Shown here: positions 15,081-24,257 of the stretch, one piece after another
Position numbering within the stretch: the stretch's first letter is position 1
Layout of the letters: each line of letters opens with the position of its first letter
NCBI GenBank assembly: GCA_947457395.1
Contig: CANGVA010000008.1
Span: forward strand, 1 to 64,000
Direction of reading: 5' to 3'
Length of the DNA: 64,000 nucleotides
Origin: Bacteroidota bacterium
GTDB taxonomy: Bacteria; Bacteroidota; Bacteroidia; UKL13-3
Notes under the pieces: model-generated
Told to the model about the DNA's origin: nothing
Database searches by the model: none
Seen by the model: only the letters and a program-made list of their open reading frames with translations
Position numbers and translations under genes: made by a program

Positions 15081-16366
15081 TGGATATGGAAAGATTCTCC
15101 GGATTATTGGGTATTGGTCTCATTCTTGGTTTGGCTTTTCTTTTATCCAATAATCGCAAGGCTATAAACTATCGTGTTGTTATAAGTGGTTTGTTGCTTC
15201 AGTTATTACTGGCTTTATTTATCCTTAAAACATCTTTTGGATCTTCTGTTTTTGCATGGGTAGGAGAGCGTATAAAGCAATTGCTTGAAATGGCCGACCG
15301 TGGCGGGGAATTTGTTTTTGGCGGGCTTATGAAACCTGAATTGCTTAAGCCTATTTTCGGAGATCAATACAGTTTTCTGTTCATGTTTAAAATTATGCCT
15401 ACCATCATCTTTGTTGCTGTATTGGTTAATATCGCCTATCATATTGGGCTCATGCAAATCATCGTTTCATTTTTTGCACGTATTGTTCATGCGCTTATGC
15501 GCGTTAGTGGCAGTGAGGCATTGTCTAATGTGGCAAGTGCATTTGTTGGTCAGGTTGAGGCACAAATTATGATCAAACCATATATCAACACCATGACGAT
15601 GAGTGAGCTGCTGGCATCTATGAGTGGAAGTATGGCATGTATTGCAGGTGGTGTAATGGCTGTTTATATTTCTATGGGTGTACCTGCTCCATATTTACTT
15701 GCTGCAAGCATTATGGCAGCCCCCGGTGCACTTGTGATTTCTAAAATTGTTTGGCCGGAAACAGAAGAAAGTGCCACAAAAGGTGCAGTAAAACTGGATG
15801 TAAAAAAGTCGCATGCAAATTTGCTGGACGCAATATCCCATGGAGCAGCTGATGGGTTAAAGGTTTCTTTAAATGTGATAGCCATGCTAATTGGTTTTAT
15901 TGCTCTTATCGCATTGGTAAATGTAATGCTTGGTAAAATGGGTTTGCTAATGGTATCTGGAGGACTTAACCTTACTGCAATTGGAATTGATTTAAACAAG
16001 CTTGATTTAAATAGCATCTTTGGATCTGTTTTTTCTGTGTTTGCTGCCGCAATGGGTGTGCCGGCCCAGGATACCTTTACAGTTGGATCGCTTATGGGCA
16101 CAAAAATGGTTATTAATGAGTTTGTGGCTTATTCCAATCTCTCACCCATGATTGCAAGTGGAAGTATGCATCCAAAATCATTATTGATTGCCAGTTTTGC
16201 TCTTTGCGGTTTTGCTAATTTTAGTTCCATTGCCATACAGGTGGGTGGTATAGGGGAGTTAAGTCCCGCAAGGCGCTCAGATTTGGCAAAGCTTGGATTC
16301 AGGGCCCTCATCTGCGGAACCCTTGCCTCTTATTTATCTGCAACATTAGCAGGTATACTCATGTAA
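15080..16366 (+). CDS. Concentrative nucleoside transporter (NupC/CNT family)
   Basis: Inner-membrane nucleoside symporter driven by H+ or Na+, 428 residues. N-terminal helices begin at LLGIGLILGLAFLL and LLLQLLLALFILKTSFG. The family core is visible in SNVASAFVGQVEAQIMIKPY (about 150-170), the first half of the substrate site, and in AAMGVPAQDTFTVGSLMGTKMVINEFVAY, the second half. The C-terminal helices end with SATLAGILM. The GQVEA and NEFVAY motifs are the nucleoside- and ion-binding hairpin and helix. It is translationally coupled to the DUF151 gene, which may be chance or may link nucleotide salvage with nuclease activity. Confidence 0.9.
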   Translation: MDMERFSGLLGIGLILGLAFLLSNNRKAINYRVVISGLLLQLLLALFILKTSFGSSVFAWVGERIKQLLEMADRGGEFVFGGLMKPELLKPIFGDQYSFLFMFKIMPTIIFVAVLVNIAYHIGLMQIIVSFFARIVHALMRVSGSEALSNVASAFVGQVEAQIMIKPYINTMTMSELLASMSGSMACIAGGVMAVYISMGVPAPYLLAASIMAAPGALVISKIVWPETEESATKGAVKLDVKKSHANLLDAISHGAADGLKVSLNVIAMLIGFIALIALVNVMLGKMGLLMVSGGLNLTAIGIDLNKLDLNSIFGSVFSVFAAAMGVPAQDTFTVGSLMGTKMVINEFVAYSNLSPMIASGSMHPKSLLIASFALCGFANFSSIAIQVGGIGELSPARRSDLAKLGFRALICGTLASYLSATLAGILM

Positions 16367-16440
16367 ATTAATTTTTAACAGTGTACTACTGCTAAAAAGT
16401 TCATGTAATATGATAATTCCGCAGGTTTAATCATATTGAG

Positions 16441-16677
16441 TTAGTGCTTTCTTCTGCTCTTTCGTTTTTCATCCAGCATTTGCTTCAATGAATCAGTCTC
16501 ATGCGCTGTTCCAGGTGCAGGATATACAATGAGTGAATCCTTTTTAGTAAGTATTTTTTTCTGTTCTTTTTTTCTATCTGTTACTTTACAGCTTGCAAGC
16601 AGCCATAAGCATAAAGTAACTGATGAAATAACCTTAATGCTGCACAACCACTTTGCGTGTTTCAATGGTTTTTTCAT
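16441..16677 (-). CDS. Small predicted lipoprotein, unknown function
   Basis: Protein of 78 residues not recognised as any family. The N-terminus is basic (MKKPLKHAKW) and followed by a hydrophobic stretch ending in the lipobox LASC at about 27-30, so the mature part would be a lipidated tail of under 50 residues, mostly charged (DRKKEQKK, DEKRKSRRKH). The ATG at 16677 overlaps the end of the upstream type IX cargo gene by 44 bases. Being short and charged, it could be a chance open frame, but the lipoprotein signal and position argue for a gene. Confidence 0.5.
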   Translation of the reverse strand: MKKPLKHAKWLCSIKVISSVTLCLWLLASCKVTDRKKEQKKILTKKDSLIVYPAPGTAHETDSLKQMLDEKRKSRRKH

Positions 16678-18493
16678 GGTTGTTTAGTTGTAAATAATAG
16701 ATGCCTGCATTCAGATCGTCTGTTCTGAAACTAAATTCATTGATACCTGCTTTTACTCTATCTTTCATGAGGGTAGCAACCAATTTGCCGGATGCATCAA
16801 ATAATTGAAAGCTGATGATTCCTGATTCTTTCATTTCAAATGTAACTTTAGCTACCTCCGGAACAGGGTTAGGACTTATCACAAATTGAGAATGTTGTTC
16901 TACGATTTCAGGTTGACTGAGTTTTATATCGTTGCTCTTTATTTTAGCAATCCATGTGAAGTTGCCATTTTGTTTGCCATACGATCCATTTATCCAACAA
17001 ACGCCCGGTTCGTTATATTTTCTTTGGTTGCCTGTGTAATCTCCCCAACGATCAACACTGTCGCCAAGCAGTGCAATATTGCTTAAACCCGTTTTCACAA
17101 AAACCGGTGCTGAAATATTCCCGTCTCTGTCGACAAATACCACTGATGTGCCGGGAAATTGTGTAGGAGATACATGTGAGAACGTAATCATTGCACTTTG
17201 GTCACTCACACCACCGCCAACATATGAGATAGAGGGGTAGCCGATGTCAAGAGAATCATAGCCAATAATTTTTCCTGTGATGATAGGTGTGTTTCCTTCA
17301 TACATAAAATTTCTGATACGTCCATAGTAAACTCCCGGACTGAAATGAAGCGTATCAATGCAGTTTGCTACATAATGTATCATTTCATTTTCCATCATGG
17401 CAGAAAGCACCCTTGCATCGTTGGTTTGTAATTTTTTGCCATTGGGTTGAATGGCATTGGGCTGCAACCCGTAGGTTTTATCTGTTTTTAAGATGCTTGT
17501 TTTTAACTGAGCTTCGCCTGAAGCAATGGTATTGGTAATTTCATGCAGAAAAACTGTATCATTTTGCAAATCACTTGGCCTTACGGAAAGGAAATACATT
17601 TTCGGGCCATAGAGTGACATGCCTCCTTTAACTGGGCATACGCTCCAAATGGCTCTTCCATTGAGGCGTATGTCTTTATATTGTCTTTGAACAAGCGGTT
17701 GCCCATTGTATCCTTTACTTTTTTCAACCTGCCATATCAAAGATTCCATAAAACCATCCTTCCAGCCCGTGTTATCTTTTAATCGGTTTACGGTAATAAA
17801 GAGTTCATCTTTGCTTAATGAAATAATAGGGTAGTCACTCCAGCTTGAATCACCAAATGTATTGCCGGGTATTACATATAGATTCCATTCTTTGGTTGGG
17901 TCATTGGTTTTAGAGAACGCGGTTATAATTCTTGTATCCACGCTTGTGGTTCCTTGCAGAAATACCGCGATAAACCTATCAGCAACGGGGTCATAAATAA
18001 TCCTTGGATCATAGGTTCTATTCAGTGTTCCAAGTGGTTTTGAAAAAAATGATAGTGTAGGCGCTTTTAATAGTGCACCTTGCTGGTTATACATAAAAAG
18101 ATTCTGGTTAACTACGCTCACAATCATTCCGCTATCACTAATTGCAATATCATTATCATTAGGAGTGCCTTGCGTAATATTCCCATCAAAACTGCTTAGT
18201 ACGCTAGGAGCAGGCGCAGCAGTTTTGCCAAAAGATGCAGTTTTAACAGACTGTTTTTTTTCAGCTCTTAATACATCCAGCAATTGCTTATTCTTATGCA
18301 GTGCTGTAGCAGGTGCAGGAAGTGCACTTTTAATCAGTTGCAGTTTTGGGCCAAAGTCAGGTATGCCTTCATCACTCGGATTAATGATGGCTGCTGGTTC
18401 TGTAACCAAATCTAAAGTTGTGTAGGTTAATTTATTTTGTGCTGTACCGGTTATTGTGTTGAACAAAAAAAATACTACCGCTAGTTTTCTCAT
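16634..18493 (-). CDS. Secreted protein with type IX (type A) sorting domain
   Basis: Large exported protein of 619 residues. It has a signal peptide (MRKLAVVFFLFNTITGTAQN), a middle region with repeated Asp-rich and aromatic strands (DPRIIYDPVADRFIAVFLQG, DSSWSDYPIISLSKDELFITVNR) that suggest a beta-propeller or lectin-like fold, and a C-terminal sorting domain from about 540 (FVISPNPVPEVAKVTFEM ... GIYYLQLNNHEK ... KVVVQH). The sorting domain directs outer-membrane passage by the type IX system encoded elsewhere in this window. No catalytic motif was recognised. It is last but one in a minus-strand run that includes porT. Confidence 0.82.
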   Translation of the reverse strand: MRKLAVVFFLFNTITGTAQNKLTYTTLDLVTEPAAIINPSDEGIPDFGPKLQLIKSALPAPATALHKNKQLLDVLRAEKKQSVKTASFGKTAAPAPSVLSSFDGNITQGTPNDNDIAISDSGMIVSVVNQNLFMYNQQGALLKAPTLSFFSKPLGTLNRTYDPRIIYDPVADRFIAVFLQGTTSVDTRIITAFSKTNDPTKEWNLYVIPGNTFGDSSWSDYPIISLSKDELFITVNRLKDNTGWKDGFMESLIWQVEKSKGYNGQPLVQRQYKDIRLNGRAIWSVCPVKGGMSLYGPKMYFLSVRPSDLQNDTVFLHEITNTIASGEAQLKTSILKTDKTYGLQPNAIQPNGKKLQTNDARVLSAMMENEMIHYVANCIDTLHFSPGVYYGRIRNFMYEGNTPIITGKIIGYDSLDIGYPSISYVGGGVSDQSAMITFSHVSPTQFPGTSVVFVDRDGNISAPVFVKTGLSNIALLGDSVDRWGDYTGNQRKYNEPGVCWINGSYGKQNGNFTWIAKIKSNDIKLSQPEIVEQHSQFVISPNPVPEVAKVTFEMKESGIISFQLFDASGKLVATLMKDRVKAGINEFSFRTDDLNAGIYYLQLNNHEKTIETRKVVVQH

Positions 18494-18519
18494 AACTATT
18501 CTTTTTTATTCTTACGAAT

Positions 18520-19392
18520 TTAAACTTTTAAAAATTTTTGTTGTACATAAGGATAAGTAAATACACTTAATAGGATAACAAGTGCACCTACATAAAATCC
18601 GGCCGACATTACTTCAGATTCTCCAAAAAGTAATAATGAAAATGCAACTCCATAAATAGGTTCTAAATTGTTGGTTATAATTACAGTAAGAGGGGAAAAG
18701 TCTTTTAAAATTTCAATACTCCAGGTAAATGCCAGCGTTGTACAGAATATGCTAAGGAAGGCAAGATATATAAGGTCGCTGCTTACCGGTAGCGGTATAA
18801 AGGATGGTTCATTTTGCATGATTATTTTTAATACTGTTATAAAAATAAAAGCTATCAAAAACTCAATCAGTGTAATTTTAGAGGCTTCATGTTGTGCAAT
18901 AAGTTTTCCATTATACACACCAAACAATGCGCCTGTAAAGGCAGCCAATATTCCGTAAATCACACCCATAACATAGAATCCTTCAAATTGAAGGATAATG
19001 GTTAGGCCAAGCGCAATTGTGAGGCCGTAAATGAGGTCTCCCCAAAAAAACTTTTTCTTAAGCAAGATGGGTTGCAACAAACTGGCAAAGAGCGTAATGG
19101 TTGAAAAGCCCGCAAGTGCCATTGATACATTCGATACTTTAATGGCATGGTAAAAGAAAAACCAGTGTGCACCTACAACAACACCCATAAGGCTAATCTC
19201 AATAAGTGCTTTGGCATCTGTTTTTAGATTTACATTTTTCCAAAGCATGAAGGCATAAAGACTAATTGATGCAAAAAGCAAACGATACCAAACCAAATCA
19301 TAGGAGTTGAGCGTGATGAGCTTGCCAAGAACCGGAGTGAATCCCCAAAGAAAAATAATGATGTGTAGCTGTAGGTATTTATTAAGTTTCAT
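18520..19392 (-). CDS. EamA/DMT-family transporter
   Basis: Inner-membrane protein of 290 residues built from two EamA repeats of five helices each; the second ends with GVAFSLLLFGESEVMSAGFYVGALVILLSV, a typical family ending. Members export amino acids, nucleotides or other metabolites; the substrate cannot be told from sequence. The repeat signature PLTVIITNNLEPIYGVAFSLLLFGE is clear near residue 225-255. It begins three bases after the LptF/G-type gene ends, so it is probably in the same operon. Confidence 0.88.
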   Translation of the reverse strand: MKLNKYLQLHIIIFLWGFTPVLGKLITLNSYDLVWYRLLFASISLYAFMLWKNVNLKTDAKALIEISLMGVVVGAHWFFFYHAIKVSNVSMALAGFSTITLFASLLQPILLKKKFFWGDLIYGLTIALGLTIILQFEGFYVMGVIYGILAAFTGALFGVYNGKLIAQHEASKITLIEFLIAFIFITVLKIIMQNEPSFIPLPVSSDLIYLAFLSIFCTTLAFTWSIEILKDFSPLTVIITNNLEPIYGVAFSLLLFGESEVMSAGFYVGALVILLSVFTYPYVQQKFLKV

Positions 19393-19395
19393 GAA

Positions 19396-20472
19396 TTATT
19401 TGGGTGCCTTGGCGGCAAAGTAAAGGGCAACAAACAAATAAATCATATTGGGCATCCACACGGCAATGGCAGGCGGTAAAACATTGGTAATGCCAAATGT
19501 ATTAAATACCTGCACCAGCAGGAGGAAAAATAGTGTCACAAAAATACCAAGTCCCAAAGCAAGGCCGGTTCCTCCACGGCTTTTGCGAGATGAGATAGAG
19601 ACTGCCAATAATGTTAGCACAAAAAAGGAAATCGGGGAGGCCGTTCTTCTATATAACTCTACCAGATATTTACTGATATGGGGTGACCCTTTTTCTCTTT
19701 CAATTCTGATATATTCATTTAATTCAGGATTGGTCATTGATGATATATACTGACTTTTGATTATAAATTCCGAAGGTTTAATTTTTAAAACAGTGTCCTT
19801 GAAATCTCCTTTCAGTAGTAGTTCACCTTCTTTTGTAAATATGCGTTCACGCCATCCTTCTAATCTCCACATTTCCTTATTCCTGTTCCATATTAATTTT
19901 GTTGCAGTTATACGATGCACCATACGGCTACTGTCAAACCGCTCCATTGACACGTTAAAACCTGTACTGTCCAGATAATTAAAAGTAGTCATATGTAGCA
20001 TACTTCCTGGTTCCATCTGTACATGTATATTCTGTGACTCTGTTATTTTTTTTTCTTTGATCCATTGCTCTTCAAAGGCGTACTTGTGCTTATCACTTAT
20101 AGGTATTAGGTAAGTATTAAGAAAAATAAAGGCAGCTGCAAGGATGGCCGCACCAATCATATATGGTCTTAAGAAGCGTGTAAAACTCATTCCGCTTCCA
20201 AGCATGGCTACAATCTCAGTGTTTTGGGCAAGTTTAGATGTAAAGAAAATGCAGGCTAAAAAAACAAAGATGGGGCCAAACAACCCGAAAAACCATGGTA
20301 CGAAATAAATATAGTAATCAAAAATAATAGCGTTTAGCGGTGGCTTTCTTTTTAGAAAATCATCAAGTTTCTCCGGTAAATCAATAAAAATGGCAATAAT
20401 AGAAAACAGGCCAAGAGTAAAAATAAAGGTCACTAAAAATTTTTGTATGATATATCTGTCAAGCAGTTTCAT
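19396..20472 (-). CDS. LptF/LptG-family permease
   Basis: Inner-membrane subunit of the lipopolysaccharide export ABC transporter, 358 residues. The first helix pair (LDRYIIQKFLVTFIFTLGLFSIIAIFID) is followed by two more helices near 60-120, a periplasmic beta-jellyroll (about 130-260, ITATKLIWNRNKEMWRLEGWRER) and three C-terminal helices (SPISFFVLTLLAVSISSRKSRGGTGLALGLG). LptF and LptG look alike, and Bacteroidota often encode them in separate places, so the exact letter is uncertain. Its ATG overlaps the tgt stop by one base (ATTAA on the plus strand). Confidence 0.88.
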   Translation of the reverse strand: MKLLDRYIIQKFLVTFIFTLGLFSIIAIFIDLPEKLDDFLKRKPPLNAIIFDYYIYFVPWFFGLFGPIFVFLACIFFTSKLAQNTEIVAMLGSGMSFTRFLRPYMIGAAILAAAFIFLNTYLIPISDKHKYAFEEQWIKEKKITESQNIHVQMEPGSMLHMTTFNYLDSTGFNVSMERFDSSRMVHRITATKLIWNRNKEMWRLEGWRERIFTKEGELLLKGDFKDTVLKIKPSEFIIKSQYISSMTNPELNEYIRIEREKGSPHISKYLVELYRRTASPISFFVLTLLAVSISSRKSRGGTGLALGLGIFVTLFFLLLVQVFNTFGITNVLPPAIAVWMPNMIYLFVALYFAAKAPK

Positions 20473-21590
20473 TAAAGTCTTGTGCTAATTTGTTTTAATG
20501 TTGTTGTTTTCCAGTTATCAAAATCTCCTTCTAATATATGCACTCTAGCTTGTTTTACCAGCCATAAATAAAAACTCAGGTTTTGTTTACTAGCAATATG
20601 TGCGCCAAGAATTTCACCGCAATGTATCAAATGTCTGAGGTAGGCTTTAGAATAGTGGGGGGTAAACAAATCATCCAGCGGAGAAAAATCATGCTTCCAT
20701 TTTTCATTTTTGATGTTGATGATTCCTTTAGAGGTAAAAATAAATCCATGTCTTGCATTGCGCGTTGGCATCACACAGTCAAACATATCAACGCCAAGAG
20801 CAATGCATTCTAACAGATTCTGAGGTGTGCCTACCCCCATAAGATATCTTGGCTTATCGGCAGGGAGGATTCTACATACCTCCTCAGTCATTTCATACAT
20901 TATTTCTGCAGGCTCACCAACTGATAAACCACCAATTGCATTGCCAGGCTGGTTTTGCGCAGCAATGAACTCCGCAGATTCTATTCGTAAATCCTTATAA
21001 ACACTTCCCTGAACAATTGGGAAAAGGGTTTGTTCTATGCCATAAAGCGGAGTCGTATCATTAAATTGTTTGATGCAACGCTGAAGCCATCTGTGTGTCA
21101 TATGCATCGATTTCCGAGCATAATCAAGTTCGCAAGGGTATGGGGTGCATTCATCAAAAGCCATGATAATGTCGGCACCTATTTTACGTTGCACATCAAC
21201 TGCGTTTTCCGGGCTAAAAAAATGCTTTGATCCATCAATATGACTTTGAAACCAAACGCCATCTTCACTTATTTTTCTAATATCACCTAGAGAAAAAACC
21301 TGATAGCCTCCGCTATCAGTGAGAATAGGCTTTTCCCAGTTTATAAATTGATGCAAGCCTCCTGCACGTGTAATCACATCAAGCCCAGGCCTTAGGTATA
21401 AGTGATATGTATTACCCAAAATAATTTGTGCTCCAATTTCATCAGTTAAATTTTGTTGTGTTACACCTTTTACCGTGCCTTGTGTTCCTACAGGCATAAA
21501 AATGGGTGTTTCTATTGTGCCTCTACCTGTCTCAAGGGTTCCTGCACGTGCCTTTGTTTTGTTATCTGTTTGCGCAATGGTGAACTTCAT
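20472..21590 (-). CDS. tgt: tRNA-guanine(34) transglycosylase
   Basis: Exchanges guanine-34 for the queuosine precursor preQ1 in tRNAs with GUN anticodons. The 372-residue TIM barrel has the expected blocks: PIFMPVGTQGTVKG, GNTYHLYLRPG, LTDSGGYQVFSL, AFDECTPYP, GGLSVGEPAEIM, GVDMFDCVMPTRNARHG. The structural zinc motif CxCxxC seen in E. coli is absent: residues 303-324 read SPLDDLFTPHYSKAYLRHLI and then HC, with a single Cys. From memory this loss is common in Bacteroidota enzymes, so it does not imply inactivity. It overlaps the next gene by one base. Confidence 0.95.
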   Translation of the reverse strand: MKFTIAQTDNKTKARAGTLETGRGTIETPIFMPVGTQGTVKGVTQQNLTDEIGAQIILGNTYHLYLRPGLDVITRAGGLHQFINWEKPILTDSGGYQVFSLGDIRKISEDGVWFQSHIDGSKHFFSPENAVDVQRKIGADIIMAFDECTPYPCELDYARKSMHMTHRWLQRCIKQFNDTTPLYGIEQTLFPIVQGSVYKDLRIESAEFIAAQNQPGNAIGGLSVGEPAEIMYEMTEEVCRILPADKPRYLMGVGTPQNLLECIALGVDMFDCVMPTRNARHGFIFTSKGIINIKNEKWKHDFSPLDDLFTPHYSKAYLRHLIHCGEILGAHIASKQNLSFYLWLVKQARVHILEGDFDNWKTTTLKQISTRL

Positions 21591-21612
21591 TCCGTGTATC
21601 TATGGATTAAGC

Positions 21613-22311
21613 TTATTCAAAATGTAATGAAAACATCAGCATGCTTGGTGATAATCTTTCAAGTGCATTTGTATACAAATACCCATCACTGTGCATGGCA
21701 TTGCCGAACGAATTGCATACCTTAATCTCTGGCGAAAATTTAAAGTACGGGAAATAAATATCCAGGCCAAAACCACCTTCATATCCATACGTAAGTGGCA
21801 CCAGTGAAACTACAGGAGCCTGATAGCTTCTTTTCTGCTTGACGCTCGAGGCCAGATCATAGCTCATCCTAAAACCACCAATAACATAAGCGCGTATATT
21901 TTTTCTTCTGTCAGATTTGTACTTAAGCAGCAATGAAGCATCGCAGTAGGCTGATTCAATTCTTACTTCTTTTTGTCTGGTAGGAAATTCATAAATTAAG
22001 TTGCGCTGCACGAATGAAATTACCGGAAACATAAGTCTTATGTCTAAATTATTGCCAAGATGCAAGTTTGTGATTGCACCTAAACCAATTCCGGGAAAAG
22101 AAATCTGCCTCACATTTAGTAACGAATCTGTGGGTAAAAATGCACTTTTAGCATCAGCTCTTATAGATGCATTATTAATTGAGAGTGTAAATCCAAAATG
22201 TAAAATTCTATTATCATACTGCTCCAGATTGGGTTGAGCATAAACACTCTTTAATCCGAGGCAAACAAGTATGACGGTAAAAACTATTTTATGGCTGTAT
22301 ACAAGCTGCAC
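21613..22311 (-). CDS. porT: Type IX secretion outer-membrane protein PorT
   Basis: Predicted outer-membrane beta barrel of 232 residues required for type IX secretion in Porphyromonas and Flavobacterium. It begins with a signal peptide (MQLVYSHKIVFTVILVCLGLKSVYAQ) and the conserved YDNRILHFGFTLSINNASIR start. Later strands include GIGLGAITNLHLGNNLDIRLMFPV and IESAYCDASLLLKYKSDRRKN; the protein ends in aromatic residues (MFSLHFE). The start codon is GTG at 22311, as no ATG precedes the signal peptide, and it overlaps ubiE by 28 bases. The ubiE-porT order is itself a conserved marker and supports the name. Confidence 0.85.
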   Translation of the reverse strand: MQLVYSHKIVFTVILVCLGLKSVYAQPNLEQYDNRILHFGFTLSINNASIRADAKSAFLPTDSLLNVRQISFPGIGLGAITNLHLGNNLDIRLMFPVISFVQRNLIYEFPTRQKEVRIESAYCDASLLLKYKSDRRKNIRAYVIGGFRMSYDLASSVKQKRSYQAPVVSLVPLTYGYEGGFGLDIYFPYFKFSPEIKVCNSFGNAMHSDGYLYTNALERLSPSMLMFSLHFE

Positions 22312-23015
22312 GTGCCGAATGTTAATGTTTTAACTTTAGTTTGTTTAAATCCTGCTTTGGTAATATATGCCAAAAAATCATTGCCTTCAGGGAAATATTT
22401 AACTGATTCAGGCAGGTATTCATAAGCTTTTTTGCTGCTGCTAATTAAACCTCCCCACAGTGGCAAAATGTTAGAAAAATAAAATTGATAGAACTGCTTA
22501 TAGGGAAATGACTTTGGTTTGGAAAACTCCAGAACAGCAATTTTACCCCCAGGCTTTAGCACCCTGTACATTTCGTTGATTCCATTCTGCAGGTTTTCAA
22601 AGTTCCTCACGCCAAATGCAACGGTAACTGCATCAAAATGATTATCGGCAAAAGGCAATGCTTCTGAATCGCCTTTCATTAATTGAATCTGATTATTGAA
22701 TCCTTTTTTGTCAATCTTAACCTGACCTTCAGCTAGCATCTGTGCTGAAATATCAATTCCTGTAATATGTTCAGGCTTTAGTTTCAATGCAGCAATTGCA
22801 AGATCTGCAGTGCCGGTTGCCACATCAAGAATAATTTTTGGTCTAATTTCGGCAATAGCTTTGATGGCGGCTTTTCGCCACCCTCTGTCAATGCCCAATG
22901 ACAAAAAACGATTCAGGAAATCGTATTTATGTGCTATATCATTAAACATTTGTTCAACCTGCTGTTTTTTAGAGGCTGATGAATTGTTGTCCGGTTTTAT
23001 TTCTACTACCTGCAT
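22284..23015 (-). CDS. ubiE: Demethylmenaquinone methyltransferase
   Basis: SAM-dependent methyltransferase of the UbiE/MenG family (243 residues) that performs the last step of menaquinone synthesis. Bacteroidota use menaquinone, so MenG function is most likely. Motifs: SAM-binding ILDVATGTADLAI near residue 60, GIDISAQML, the FGVRNFENLQNGINEMYRVLKPGGK block, and ALPFADNHFDAVTVAF. It is the first gene of the minus-strand run that continues to porT, tgt and LptF/G, and is divergent from a lipoprotein gene 60 bases away. Confidence 0.95.
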   Translation of the reverse strand: MQVVEIKPDNNSSASKKQQVEQMFNDIAHKYDFLNRFLSLGIDRGWRKAAIKAIAEIRPKIILDVATGTADLAIAALKLKPEHITGIDISAQMLAEGQVKIDKKGFNNQIQLMKGDSEALPFADNHFDAVTVAFGVRNFENLQNGINEMYRVLKPGGKIAVLEFSKPKSFPYKQFYQFYFSNILPLWGGLISSSKKAYEYLPESVKYFPEGNDFLAYITKAGFKQTKVKTLTFGTCSLYTAIK

Positions 23016-23075
23016 ATACTGTTGGTTGCAATATTAAGTTAATTTTAAAGTCATTCCATATTTAGCTTTATTTGC

Positions 23076-23642
23076 ATGATGCGTTTATTGTTAACAATAT
23101 TGGGTATAAGTTTATTGTGTATGGGGTGTAAACCAAACCGAGATGAGCCCTGCAGAAAAGTATTTGTTGATACAATTGCAGCTGATGCACCTCTTTTAGC
23201 CCTTACGCCTTATGCAAATGGAGACTCTGTGCTGTTTCGCTATAACCAAACTGACAGCGTTTACCTGCGTGTAAAGTTGCTTGATTCCGGTGGTAAGAGC
23301 GTGCAAACTGCAGTTAATCCTGAGTGCCCACCGGATGAATTATTTTACAAGGCTAAACTAGTACTGATTGGCGATACAATTTTTAATAGAAATTTTCATG
23401 CACAGTTGTTTTTAGACGGCTTTAGCAGGTCTTTAACGCTTAGTATAAACGGTATTACCGGTAGCTTTACCGAAAGTACAATTAATAATGGTACTCCTTT
23501 TGCTGACAGTTTATTGGTTGAAAAAATCACTTATAAGCGTGTTTTTCAACTTGTAAGCCAAACAGATACTATTTTGTTCAATAAATCAGCCGGCATCATT
23601 AAGGTTGCCTTAAAAAACAAGATCTGGCAACGTATCAAATAA
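23076..23642 (+). CDS. Predicted lipoprotein, unknown function
   Basis: Protein of 188 residues with a lipoprotein signal peptide (MMRLLLTILGISLLCMGC) whose Cys is residue 18. The mature part is beta-rich and hydrophilic (DSVLFRYNQTDSVYLRVKLLD, QLFLDGFSRSLTLSINGITG) and probably sits in the periplasm or at the cell surface. I do not recognise a family with certainty; it resembles the small beta-sandwich lipoproteins common in this phylum. It is three bases upstream of engB on the same strand, and both could share a transcript. Confidence 0.7.
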   Translation: MMRLLLTILGISLLCMGCKPNRDEPCRKVFVDTIAADAPLLALTPYANGDSVLFRYNQTDSVYLRVKLLDSGGKSVQTAVNPECPPDELFYKAKLVLIGDTIFNRNFHAQLFLDGFSRSLTLSINGITGSFTESTINNGTPFADSLLVEKITYKRVFQLVSQTDTILFNKSAGIIKVALKNKIWQRIK

Positions 23643-23645
23643 TTC

Positions 23646-24257
23646 ATGGAAATAAAAAAAGCAGTATTTGTAAAAAGTTCTTCTGTTGTTTCAGAATGTC
23701 CAAAAAGTGATAAGCCGGAGTATGCATTTATTGGTCGATCAAACGTAGGTAAATCTTCACTCATTAATATGTTGTGTAAACGAAACGAGCTTGCGCGTGT
23801 TTCTTCAAATCCCGGCAAAACCATTAATATCAATCATTACCTGATAAATGATGCTTGGTTTTTGGTTGATTTACCCGGCTATGGGTATGCCAAACGAGCT
23901 AAAACAATGCGTGAGCAGTGGAGCAAAAGTATGGTTGATTATTTTACAGAGAGAGAAAATCTGCAGGTTGTTTTTGTACTCATTGATTCTAGAATTCCTC
24001 CGCAGCAGATAGATATTGAGTTCCTAGATATGCTGGGGCACTATCAGATTCCCTTTAGTATCATTTTTACAAAGGCTGATAAAAACAGGCAGGCCGAAAC
24101 AGCAACCAATGTTCAGGCATTTAAAAATCGGATGCTTGAAAATTGGGAAGAATTGCCTTCAATCATTATTACCTCTTCAGTAAAGAAAACAGGTCGAGAG
24201 GCGTTACTTGAATTTATTGCGGAAAACAATAACCGTTTTAATAGAGAATTGCACTAA
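23646..24257 (+). CDS. engB: Ribosome-biogenesis GTPase YihA/YsxC
   Basis: Essential small GTPase (203 residues) needed for maturation of the large ribosomal subunit. All G motifs are present: G1 GRSNVGKSS (about 32-40), G2 region NPGKTININHY, G3 DLPGYG, G4 TKAD, and G5 TSSVK. The N-terminal KAVFVKSSSVVSECP and the KRAKTMREQW segment after G3 are family-specific. The last four bases overlap the 3' end of the converging hemW gene. Confidence 0.96.
   Translation: MEIKKAVFVKSSSVVSECPKSDKPEYAFIGRSNVGKSSLINMLCKRNELARVSSNPGKTININHYLINDAWFLVDLPGYGYAKRAKTMREQWSKSMVDYFTERENLQVVFVLIDSRIPPQQIDIEFLDMLGHYQIPFSIIFTKADKNRQAETATNVQAFKNRMLENWEELPSIIITSSVKKTGREALLEFIAENNNRFNRELH

Noticed and set aside
15664-16101. 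Long open frame (145 codons) on the minus strand inside the nucleoside transporter
   Set aside because: It is antisense to a clear CNT family gene, has no family-like sequence or signal, and the third-base pattern favours the transporter frame.
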